This document shows positions 1-6,291 of a stretch of 8,919 nucleotides of DNA, piece by piece. Source of the stretch: Mycobacterium sp. Lineage in GTDB: Bacteria; Actinomycetota; Actinomycetes; Mycobacteriales; Mycobacteriaceae. Under the pieces are notes generated by a model, which did not search any database, was not told the origin of the DNA, and saw only the letters and a program-made list of their open reading frames with translations. Each line of letters starts with the position of its first letter. The first letter of the stretch is position 1. The stretch lies in the NCBI GenBank assembly GCA_025965815.1, contig JAOPWF010000258.1:1-8919 (forward strand). The letters are read 5' to 3'. The position numbers were made by a program, and so were the translations under genes.

Positions 1-1
1 T

Positions 2-223
2 GGCGATATCGACGTGGCAGTTCCGGGGGCGCCGCTGTCGGCAGTGGGACAGGCATTGCTGGTGCCGGAGGGCAGCGGTTCGCGGATGACCTACTCCGCG
101 ACCGTGGCGGTCAAGGTCCCATTTGTCGGCGGCAAGATCGAAAACTTCATGGGCGGACAAACCATCGACGAGATCACCAAGCTGCAGCGCTTTACCACCC
201 AGTGGATTGCTGAAAGGCACTGA
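2..223 (+). CDS. DUF2505 domain-containing protein, C-terminal part (5' truncated)
   Basis: The reading frame is open from the window edge and ends in TGA at 221-223, leaving the last 73 residues of a longer protein. The segment ends in a pattern I recognise from actinobacterial DUF2505 proteins (START/SRPBCC-like fold, usually about 160-170 residues): a strand containing VKVPFVGGKIENF, followed by a helix with the signature LQRFTTQWIAER. In this fold the C-terminal helix packs over a hydrophobic cavity, so a lipid or small-molecule binding role is possible, but no function is established. No signal peptide or membrane helix is visible in the part present. An internal GTG at 14 is not the true start, because the frame is open upstream of it. 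The gene is convergent with the CocE-like gene and their stop codons touch. The family call rests on remembered pattern similarity. Confidence 0.72.
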   Translation, partial: GDIDVAVPGAPLSAVGQALLVPEGSGSRMTYSATVAVKVPFVGGKIENFMGGQTIDEITKLQRFTTQWIAERH

Positions 224-2104
224 TTACGACGATCGGATGACGGGCAGATCGATGCGGGAGGCATTGAGCCGGCCGCGGTGCACGGCAAGTGTCGGCGGTG
301 TGCCCGGGAGTATGGCGAAGTGGCTCGCATCGGCGCCGGCGACGGCGATTCGGATGCGGTGCCCCGCACGGAAAAGGTATGACGTGGGCACCAGATCCAG
401 TGTGAGCTCGGTGATCTGGCCGGTGATGAGGGGCTGTGCGTCGCTGCGCTTGAAGGTGCGGTACGGGACGCTCTGGCGGTACGGGGCTGGCGCGTCGCTG
501 AGCCGACGGTTGGTGGCGCGCAGCTGGCCTTCGGTGACGTAGGCGACGTGACCACGGTCGTCGACATCTTCCAGATAGACGAAAAGAGTGGCGTCGCTGG
601 CCGTGGTACTCACGCACAGGGTGACCACGGGATGCCCGGTCACCTCGAGAGGACCGTCGAGCGCCGCCGACGTGTAGGTCAGCAGCTTCACGTCCTGGGG
701 AGTGCGTTCGGGATACCTGACGGCTTCACCGACGGCCACCTGGGTGCGCCAGCGCGAGTGCTCACCGGTGCCCACCGTGTGATCCACGACGTACTCGTCC
801 GCACCGCTGTCGGAAGCGGGTGCGTCGACGCCCAGCAGGCGGTCGGCGGCAAGGTAGTACGTCAATGTGGCGGCAGGCGGGGGCCACGCGTCGGCCGACT
901 TCCAACGGCCTTCGCCCATGGTGAAGTAGTGCACCCGCGGCTCCGAGCTGATGCCCGTATCGCTTTCCCGGAGATGGTGATCGAAGAATCGCAACAGTTC
1001 GCCTTCGTGGTCGAATCGCGACTTGGCCGGCCCGCGAAAGGGCTCGATGTGCCAGCTGCCGCCGTGGCTCCACGGGCCGAGAATCAACCGGCTGCCAGGG
1101 GATGAGAGCGTCAGGAACCGCTTGATCGCAGAGTTGGGATATGCGCCGTCGAACCAACCGCTGTAACTGTAGACGGCCGCCCCAGACGCCTCGACGTCAT
1201 GCCAATAGTTGTGCGGGCTGAAGAGATTGATGCTGCCCGACTGGTCGATCGGGGTGCCGATCAGCGCCGGGCCGGCGCCGCCTGGCTGATGGTATGGATC
1301 CGACGGCGCCACATCATCGCGGAATGTCAACAACTTTGCCTGCCCGTGGATGTCGTAGTTGTCGCCGTGGGCTGCGATCGCACCGGCACGCAGCGAGCGG
1401 TCGTGATCGCCTTGCACCGGCAGCACGCCCGTCACCAAAAGCTTGACCCACCAACCCGCGATCTCGTGCGGCGCGTTGCGGTCGAGCGCGGCGTTGTAGC
1501 GTCCCCAGGTCTCGGTGAACCACGCGGCATGAATGCCGCCCGGGAATGCGATGTCGGTGTAGGCGTCGAAGGGCGAAAAGCGTGGTGCGACGGCGCGTAC
1601 TGCCGGATGCCGGTTGACTAGCAGGAACTCAGCGGCAGCGCCGCTGTACGAGCTGCCCAGCGCCCCGACCTTTCCGTTGGACCACGGCCGGCTCACGATC
1701 CAGTCGACGATCTCGGCGCCGTCGCGGATCTCGTCCGGGGACCATTCGCACAGGCGGTGGCCGTATGAGGCGCCCGAGCCCCGCACATCCACGTCGACCC
1801 AGGCGTAGCCGCCGGCAACGAAGCGTGTCCGGCTCCGCACGGTGGCAGGTATGTGGTGAAAGGGCTTGCCCATCAATGCCGTCCGCAATGGACGCCGCAG
1901 CTCCATGGCCCGGTAATAGCGGGTTTGATTCAGGATCGCGGGTAGCCGCGCTCCGCTGGCCGCCCCCGCGGGCAAGTAGACGTTGACGGCGATCCGCACC
2001 CCGTCGCGCATCGTCAAGTAGCGTGAGTAGGAACGCATGCCGCGGTATTCCGGCCGTGGTGGTTGGGCGTCGTACCACGCGCGATCCGAGCCGTTGTGCT
2101 CCAT
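224..2104 (-). CDS. CocE/NonD family serine hydrolase (Rv1835c-like)
   Basis: This 626-residue protein has the layout of the CocE/X-Pro dipeptidyl-peptidase S15 class: an N-terminal alpha/beta hydrolase with a helical cap (about residues 25-375) and a C-terminal jelly-roll PepX_C domain (about 395-620). The nucleophile motif GSSYSG is at residues 150-155 with Ser152 as nucleophile. The acid is Asp319 in GWFDG and the base His347 in GPWSHGG, matching the CocE triad order. Tyr63/Tyr64 (TRYY) sit where the family places an oxyanion-hole Tyr. It should cleave an ester or amide acyl bond; the substrate is unknown, and family members range from cocaine esterase to peptidases and acyl transferases. 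No signal peptide is seen, so it is probably cytosolic. The ATG at 2102-2104 has GGAGGG only 2 nt upstream, which is unusually close, so Met23 (codon at 2036-2038) is a possible alternative start. Length and order relative to the downstream-transcribed relatives of Rv1836c and glcB match Rv1835c as I remember it. Confidence 0.9.
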   Translation of the reverse strand: MEHNGSDRAWYDAQPPRPEYRGMRSYSRYLTMRDGVRIAVNVYLPAGAASGARLPAILNQTRYYRAMELRRPLRTALMGKPFHHIPATVRSRTRFVAGGYAWVDVDVRGSGASYGHRLCEWSPDEIRDGAEIVDWIVSRPWSNGKVGALGSSYSGAAAEFLLVNRHPAVRAVAPRFSPFDAYTDIAFPGGIHAAWFTETWGRYNAALDRNAPHEIAGWWVKLLVTGVLPVQGDHDRSLRAGAIAAHGDNYDIHGQAKLLTFRDDVAPSDPYHQPGGAGPALIGTPIDQSGSINLFSPHNYWHDVEASGAAVYSYSGWFDGAYPNSAIKRFLTLSSPGSRLILGPWSHGGSWHIEPFRGPAKSRFDHEGELLRFFDHHLRESDTGISSEPRVHYFTMGEGRWKSADAWPPPAATLTYYLAADRLLGVDAPASDSGADEYVVDHTVGTGEHSRWRTQVAVGEAVRYPERTPQDVKLLTYTSAALDGPLEVTGHPVVTLCVSTTASDATLFVYLEDVDDRGHVAYVTEGQLRATNRRLSDAPAPYRQSVPYRTFKRSDAQPLITGQITELTLDLVPTSYLFRAGHRIRIAVAGADASHFAILPGTPPTLAVHRGRLNASRIDLPVIRSS

Positions 2105-2135
2105 AACCCTCCATGACCGACGGTAGACGCTGGCT

Positions 2136-2160
2136 CCCGCGGCCGGTGGTCGGCCGCGGG
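2136..2160. promoter_or_regulatory. GC-only 10-bp hairpin upstream of the CocE-like gene
   Basis: Arms CCCGCGGCCG (2136-2145) and CGGCCGCGGG (2151-2160) are perfect inverted repeats around a 5-nt loop (2146-2150). All ten pairs are G-C, so a transcript through it would fold very stably. It lies 31 bp upstream of the CocE-like ATG and would be in that gene's 5' leader if the candidate -10 at 2236-2241 is used. It could slow translation initiation, act as a leader terminator, or be a protein-binding operator. There is no U-tract on either side, so a classical intrinsic terminator is less likely. The repeat is seen directly; the function is inferred. Confidence 0.6.
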
Positions 2161-2210
2161 TGAGAACTCGCCACGGTTGGCGTGGTGGGTAGGCCGTTGA
2201 ACCGCTCGGC

Positions 2211-2223
2211 GATCCACTGGATC
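2211..2223. promoter_or_regulatory. 13-bp palindrome, candidate operator in the divergent promoter region
   Basis: GATCCA-C-TGGATC is a perfect palindrome with one central base (2217). It lies between the divergently transcribed CocE-like gene and the dehydrogenase gene, just downstream of the candidate CocE-like -10 box at 2236-2241. That is where a TetR- or GntR-type repressor could block transcription. No regulator gene is in the window to pair with it. A random palindrome of this length is possible in GC-rich DNA, so this is a candidate only. Confidence 0.35.
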
Positions 2224-2235
2224 CGCGTCATCGTC

Positions 2236-2241
2236 AGCATA
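2236..2241 (-). promoter_or_regulatory. Candidate -10 box for the CocE-like gene
   Basis: Read on the minus strand this is TATGCT, which fits the mycobacterial SigA TAnnnT pattern and lies in a locally AT-richer stretch. A transcript would start near 2229 and carry a leader of about 125 nt that includes the palindrome at 2211-2223 and the hairpin at 2136-2160. I could not find a convincing -35 at 16-19 nt spacing, but many mycobacterial promoters lack one. Confidence 0.3.
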
Positions 2242-2332
2242 GAAACCATGAGGCGGTTGACCCGCATTTTGTTCAACGAGGCAGCTGGCGATCCAGGCGT
2301 TCCGTTCGAGCGTGGACGGCAGCAAACCCGTG

Positions 2333-2338
2333 TATCGT
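2333..2338 (+). promoter_or_regulatory. Candidate -10 box for the dehydrogenase gene
   Basis: TATCGT fits TAnnnT and is preceded directly by TG. Initiation would fall near 2345, giving a leader of about 42 nt that contains the strong ribosome binding site at 2371-2378. No good -35 hexamer stands at normal spacing, so the call is weak. Confidence 0.28.
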
Positions 2339-2370
2339 CCATCGTGTCAAGCGATTAGCGGGAAGTCTAC

Positions 2371-2378
2371 GGGGAGGA
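2371..2378 (+). promoter_or_regulatory. Ribosome binding site that fixes the dehydrogenase start
   Basis: GGGGAGGA ends 8 nt before the ATG at 2387-2389, a near-ideal Shine-Dalgarno match and spacing. A start 25 codons further upstream (GTG at 2312) would add residues with no SDR character and lacks such a site. This decides the start at 2387. Confidence 0.85.
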
Positions 2379-2386
2379 CAAGCTTG

Positions 2387-3193
2387 ATGCGACATTTTTC
2401 CGGAGCCATCGCGCTTGTCACCGGTGGGGGCGCCGGGATTGGGGCCGCGCAGGTGAAGCTACTCCGCGACAAAGGCGCAAAGGTGTGCGCAGTCGACATC
2501 GACGAGGATGCCGCACGACGCAGCGGTGCGGACCTGGCCATCTGCGCCGACGTCGCTGACCGCGAAGCGATGGCAGCCGTCGTGGACCGGGTCGTCGAGC
2601 AGTTCGGCAAACTCGACCTCGTCTTCTGCACCGCTGGGATCACACATCGGCCAACGACCCTACGCGTGTTGAAGCCGGGGGAGGCGCAACGCGTCATCGA
2701 TGTCAATCTGATCGGCACGCTCAACACGATCCAGCCGGCGATCGAACCGCTGATCGTCTCACACGGACACATCACCGTGGTTTCTTCGATGGGCTGGCCG
2801 CCGAATACCGAGTACGGGACACTGCTGCCGGCGGTGGGTGGCGTCGCCTATTCGACGAGCAAGGTCGCCGTCGAGATGCTCGGCCGAGGTCTGCGAATGG
2901 AACTCGCCCCGCATGGGGTCGGAGTGACGATCACCTACTTCGGACCGATCGACACGGCGATGGGCAGGATGACGCTCAGTCCCCCCACCAAGGCCAAAGA
3001 GAGGTTAACCATCAGCCCCGAGAAGGCGGCGGCGGCGGCCCTCCGCGCCGTCGAGCGCGGCAAGGTTCGTAAGATCATTCCTGCGCGGTGGAATTTTCTC
3101 AACGTCGTTCGGCCGCTCGGCGTCCACCTGGACAACCTGCTGCTGCGCAGCAAGAGCCAGCGCGAACTGATTCGCACTTACGATTCGTCCTGA
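2387..3193 (+). CDS. SDR family NAD(P)-dependent oxidoreductase
   Basis: A 268-residue classical short-chain dehydrogenase/reductase with a Rossmann fold. The dinucleotide loop TGGGAGIG is at residues 12-19. Asp37 at the end of the second strand (VCAVDID) suggests NAD(H) rather than NADP(H). Asn107 is in DVNLIG, Ser134 in VVSSMG, and the YxxxK motif is Tyr155/Lys159 (YSTSK). The usual NAG motif reads CTAGI (81-85), so its Asn is replaced. Ser134 and Tyr155 are 21 residues apart rather than the usual 12-14, because the loop with WPPNTEYGTLLPAVGG is enlarged; this loop would border the substrate pocket. The FGPIDTAM stretch after the sixth strand corresponds to the usual PGxxxT region. The C-terminal tail (230-268) is basic and amphipathic, possibly a membrane-association element as in other SDRs acting on lipids. 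It runs divergently from the CocE-like hydrolase, and the patatin gene follows 188 bp downstream on the same strand. The substrate cannot be named; a hydroxyacyl, alcohol or ketone compound is typical. Confidence 0.92.
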   Translation: MRHFSGAIALVTGGGAGIGAAQVKLLRDKGAKVCAVDIDEDAARRSGADLAICADVADREAMAAVVDRVVEQFGKLDLVFCTAGITHRPTTLRVLKPGEAQRVIDVNLIGTLNTIQPAIEPLIVSHGHITVVSSMGWPPNTEYGTLLPAVGGVAYSTSKVAVEMLGRGLRMELAPHGVGVTITYFGPIDTAMGRMTLSPPTKAKERLTISPEKAAAAALRAVERGKVRKIIPARWNFLNVVRPLGVHLDNLLLRSKSQRELIRTYDSS

Positions 3194-3361
3194 CCGCAAC
3201 ACTGGACCAGTCGAGCCGAATTTCTGGTCTGCTGATCCGATACCTCGGCGAGTGGGTGGGGTATTTGGCGTCGCCGTCTTTAGTTCGGTGTGGTCGACCG
3301 GCCGCCCGAATACGGGTCCTGACTGAAGTGATGTGCACAATCGATCTCATCTGGCGCCGAA
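3194..3361. other. Spacer between the dehydrogenase and patatin genes
   Basis: I see no gene in this stretch. GACCAG (3205-3210) can pair with CTGGTC (3224-3229) across a 13-nt loop, a weak possible 3' end for the dehydrogenase transcript. CCCG (3305-3308) with CGGG (3313-3316) is a smaller hairpin, and TGTGCACA (3332-3339) is an 8-bp palindrome about 40 nt before the patatin start. None has a U-tract. Short frames read here are shadows. Confidence 0.4.
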
Positions 3362-3376
3362 AGTATTAGATACTAA
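3362..3376 (+). promoter_or_regulatory. AT-rich overlapping palindromes and candidate -10 directly before the patatin GTG
   Basis: AGTAT-TAG-ATACT (3362-3374) and TTAG-ATA-CTAA (3366-3376) are overlapping inverted repeats in an unusually AT-rich spot of this GC-rich window. GATACT (3369-3374) resembles a -10 element and ends 7 nt before the GTG at 3382, so transcription could begin on the start codon itself and give a leaderless mRNA, a common arrangement in mycobacteria. A repressor bound to the palindromes would cover the -10. There is no clear Shine-Dalgarno before 3382, which fits leaderless initiation. Confidence 0.42.
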
Positions 3377-3381
3377 CCATT

Positions 3382-6249
3382 GTGGGGCAGGGCGGGAATA
3401 ACTCTGTGGCCGTAGAGCCAGCGGCCCGAGACGGTGCGAAGCCTCGCTTGGCTGTGCGCGCATTTGAACTTGCCGGGGGCCGACGGCCATTGGTTGTTGC
3501 GGCCGTGGTTGGCTTCATTGCCTTCAACGCAGGCTCCATCTGGCTGTTTGCTGTTGCTGAGCAGTGCGGAATTCTTCACCTGGCTTCGCAGTTCGCCGGT
3601 TCGGGCGAGCGGTTCTCCTGGCTGGTACAGGGCTGTTCAGTGCCTGCGACGGTACAACAGATCCTACTGCCTGATTTTCTGGTGATGTTCGGCTATTGGT
3701 TGATGTTCAGCGCCATCCTCATCGGCGGGTGGTGGCGTTTCGAGGCTCCCGCGCTGCGGCGCGCCTCATGGGTTCTGTGGTTACCCACGATCGCCGCTGG
3801 GTTCGACGTCATTGAGTACTTCCTGCTAGTCAGGTTGTTGTACAAGGACGACCATGGCCTGTTCGCCCTTCGTGGTGATGGCGGCTTGCTGAACTGGGTG
3901 CAGATGGCCGTGTCGTCGGCAAAATGGATCGCCGTCGCAGCCATGGTGGTGGCTGGCTTAATGGCTGCGGCAGTGTGGTTTTCGCGTCGGCGGGACCCTT
4001 TTCCGCCATTGGAAGCCACGCTGCCATCTCGCCATGCTGGGTCGACGCATGTTCTTGATTCGGTGCCGGACAGCGGATACGACGCCGAGAAGGAGAGCCT
4101 TCCTGCTGCGGATGGGCAGCGTATCGGTATCTGCTTGAGCGGCGGCGGGATTCGTTCTGCGGCTTTCTGCCTAGGTGTGCTTAGTCAATTGGAGGCGGGG
4201 AGCCAGGGTCTGCCCCAACCACCCACCAAGTCCGCACGATATCTCGCGGCGGTGTCGGGCGGGGCGTGGGCGGCCACGGCCTGGACATTGCAGAAGGCAA
4301 GTCGACCGATGGAAGCCGCATCCGATGCCGTGGTTGCCGGCCTTCAAGCCGACGCCGAGCCGACCGGATATGCCCGTCACAACTACCCGTTAAATGGGCG
4401 GGGCGGGATCGTAGGCGCGATTGGCTGGGTGCTGTTCAGCAGCTTCACCAAGCTTGTGCTCTTCGGCTTGTTGATCTATCTCGCCGCGTGGGTGTTGGGG
4501 TTATTGATGACCCATTGCGCTATCGACTCCGGCCAGCTGGGGTCCGCATATTGTGCGCCGGAACCGATTCCGGCCGACTATTTCTACGCCCCCAGCATCG
4601 TCTTCGCGGTGCTCGGACTGCTGTGGCTGATCGTCTCCGGCGTCATGAACGGCAGGGGCGCACGCACGTGGCCGATCGGCGTGCTGCTGCTTGCGCTGTC
4701 GATCTTCTTGGCCGCGGTCCTGAACTGGATCCCGACATGGTTCCGGTATGTCGGAGACGTGAGCTTTGCTGCGGGTGCCGCCGGATTCGCGATCGGGGCG
4801 GCCGTCTTGGTGAGCATTGCCGGCGGCCTTTGGAGACTGTTCGGTGGCCCGTCGGTACACCAGGCGCACGGGCCGATGGGGCGGTGGATGCCGCGGCTTC
4901 TGGGAATCCTGTTGCTGGTGGGCGCATCTGCGTGGGCGCTGGTTGTCATGTACGTCGTAGCGAAGTCCATCGCCATGTCGTTGGCAACGCCGTGGGGGAC
5001 GGTGTCAATGTCCCCGACATCGCAGTTGGCGCTCGTGGTACCTGCTGTGCTCCTGTTGGCGATGTTTGTGCTTCTGGGCCCCAACTGGCCCACGTTGCAC
5101 AACATCTTCTCGTCGCGCCTCCGGCGAAGTTTCGACCCCATCGCCAACCCGTTCGTCCCTAGGGGGCGCAGATCCGAAGAGAACGAAGACCGGTCTCCCG
5201 GGACCTGGGCCTGGCTGAGCACCAAGACCGACGTCCCCGAACTGATACTGTGCTGCGCCCAGCAACGAAACGGTATCTCGGTGGGCGGATTGCGCGCCGA
5301 AACGTTCACGATTTCGCCTCACTTCGTACGTCAAGGTGCGCGGTCATGCAGGACGGCCGACTACATCGACGTGGCGGGACAAATCAAGCGTTTTCCTTTC
5401 AACCGTCCAGACTGCGGCGATCTTGAATACGTCTCGGCATGGTTGGCAACTACCGGCGCGGCCTTCTCGTCGGCCATGGGCCGAACGAGCCTCGGCGGCA
5501 CCAACGCCTTTCTGGCCGCCGTAAACGCCGATCTCGGGGTTTGGCTGCCGAATTTGAAGGTGCTTCAAGAGCAACGCGGTCGGCACGAAGCGAGCGGCGG
5601 CGAGCCCCTCGGTTGGGCTAAGAAGCTGTTCCCGAGGCCTCGCTTCGCCTACGCCCTGAAGGAGATCCTCGGTTGGTACCACGTAGACGACCGGTACATA
5701 TTCATCACCGACGGCGGGCACTGGGACAACCTTGGGCTGGTGGAGCTATTGAGGAGGGAGTGCGACGTCATCTACTGCGTCGACGCCACCGGAGACCCGC
5801 CGGGTTCATTCGCCACACTGCGGGAAGCCCTTCAATTGGCCGCGCTGGAGCTCGACTTCGATTGCTCTGAAATCGATTTGGAGGTATGCCTGAACGGCAT
5901 GTTGCCCAAGAGCGACTCGTTACCGTCCGCGGCCGCCACTACGTTCACACTTAACCCATCCGGTGGCCCTGACGGAGCCCAGGGTAGGGCGGCTAGGTCT
6001 GTGACAGTTCACTACACCAAGCTCCAATCCACCCAGGCCATGGCCGCCGAACTGAAACGCTGGGCAATCGCGGATCCGAAGTTTCCCCGCTACTCGACAC
6101 TGCGTCAGTCCCTTACCAACGCACAGTTCAAGAACCTGGTTGAACTCGGACGAATCTCTGGTGCTGCCGTACTGAGGTGTGCGGAGGACGCGCGTGGGCA
6201 GGAAGCGGATGCACCACCTACCCAGCCGGTCGATGCAGCCCGGACTTAG
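3382..6249 (+). CDS. Patatin-like phospholipase family protein with ten predicted membrane segments
   Basis: A 955-residue polytopic protein with a patatin/cPLA2-type Ser-Asp dyad. In order: a four-helix N-terminal membrane module (about 36-59, 98-117, 130-152, 180-200); the oxyanion motif SGGGIR at 253-258; nucleophile Ser292 in AVSGGAW; six more helices (about 350-376, 402-421, 430-449, 461-486, 505-528, 547-567); then the C-terminal catalytic part with Asp777 in ITDGGHWDNLGLVELLRR. Weaker family blocks are LHNIFSSRLRRSF (572-584), TTGAAFSSAMGR (690-701) and FPRYSTLRQSLTNAQF (901-916). Positive charges at 126-127, 202-204, 424-428, 485 and 579-582 put both catalytic halves in the cytosol, with C62/C85 and C379/C391 in outside loops. 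Expected activity is acyl ester hydrolysis of a membrane lipid; the substrate is unknown. The GTG at 3382 lacks a clear ribosome site and may be leaderless; the GTG at 3406, with GGGCGGGA upstream, is an alternative. A 60-base sample near the 5' end (3541-3600) is about 57% GC, lower than its neighbours. Confidence 0.88.
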   Translation: MGQGGNNSVAVEPAARDGAKPRLAVRAFELAGGRRPLVVAAVVGFIAFNAGSIWLFAVAEQCGILHLASQFAGSGERFSWLVQGCSVPATVQQILLPDFLVMFGYWLMFSAILIGGWWRFEAPALRRASWVLWLPTIAAGFDVIEYFLLVRLLYKDDHGLFALRGDGGLLNWVQMAVSSAKWIAVAAMVVAGLMAAAVWFSRRRDPFPPLEATLPSRHAGSTHVLDSVPDSGYDAEKESLPAADGQRIGICLSGGGIRSAAFCLGVLSQLEAGSQGLPQPPTKSARYLAAVSGGAWAATAWTLQKASRPMEAASDAVVAGLQADAEPTGYARHNYPLNGRGGIVGAIGWVLFSSFTKLVLFGLLIYLAAWVLGLLMTHCAIDSGQLGSAYCAPEPIPADYFYAPSIVFAVLGLLWLIVSGVMNGRGARTWPIGVLLLALSIFLAAVLNWIPTWFRYVGDVSFAAGAAGFAIGAAVLVSIAGGLWRLFGGPSVHQAHGPMGRWMPRLLGILLLVGASAWALVVMYVVAKSIAMSLATPWGTVSMSPTSQLALVVPAVLLLAMFVLLGPNWPTLHNIFSSRLRRSFDPIANPFVPRGRRSEENEDRSPGTWAWLSTKTDVPELILCCAQQRNGISVGGLRAETFTISPHFVRQGARSCRTADYIDVAGQIKRFPFNRPDCGDLEYVSAWLATTGAAFSSAMGRTSLGGTNAFLAAVNADLGVWLPNLKVLQEQRGRHEASGGEPLGWAKKLFPRPRFAYALKEILGWYHVDDRYIFITDGGHWDNLGLVELLRRECDVIYCVDATGDPPGSFATLREALQLAALELDFDCSEIDLEVCLNGMLPKSDSLPSAAATTFTLNPSGGPDGAQGRAARSVTVHYTKLQSTQAMAAELKRWAIADPKFPRYSTLRQSLTNAQFKNLVELGRISGAAVLRCAEDARGQEADAPPTQPVDAART

Positions 6250-6250
6250 C

Positions 6251-6268
6251 TGCGACCACAGGGTCGCA
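6251..6268. terminator. Hairpin between convergent genes, probable two-way terminator
   Basis: TGCGACC (6251-6257) and GGTCGCA (6262-6268) form a perfect 7-bp stem with loop ACAG. It starts 2 nt after the patatin TAG and lies 23 bp beyond the stop codon of the convergent Rv1836c-like gene, so it can serve both transcripts. No U-tract follows on either strand, which is common for mycobacterial hairpin terminators. Confidence 0.6.
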
Positions 6269-6291
6269 CAGTACTGAATGCGTCGTGACCG

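Noticed and set aside
548..1105. 185-codon open frame on the plus strand
   Set aside because: It lies wholly antisense to the CocE-like hydrolase, whose full triad is intact; its protein shows no recognisable domain and is a typical GC-rich shadow frame.
1629..2342. 237-codon minus-strand frame crossing the CocE-like start and the divergent spacer
   Set aside because: It overlaps the real hydrolase in another frame, is Arg/Pro-rich, and has no domain; the spacer is better explained as a control region.
2312..2386. Upstream GTG giving the dehydrogenase 25 extra residues
   Set aside because: The added residues have no SDR character, and the ATG at 2387 has an excellent ribosome site 8 nt upstream, with the Rossmann motif at the usual distance from the N-terminus.
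3205..3229. Intrinsic terminator after the dehydrogenase
   Set aside because: The stem is only 6 bp with a 13-nt loop and no U-tract, too weak to call as a terminator, so it is only mentioned in the spacer entry.
4266..5162. 298-codon open frame in another plus-strand frame
   Set aside because: It is an Arg-rich shadow of the patatin membrane domain, with no motifs and no ribosome site.
3382..6249. CBASS-type CapV effector or other anti-phage patatin system
   Set aside because: CapV-type patatins are small and soluble and sit beside a cyclic-nucleotide synthase; no such synthase, sensor or other defence gene is present, and this protein is a large polytopic one.
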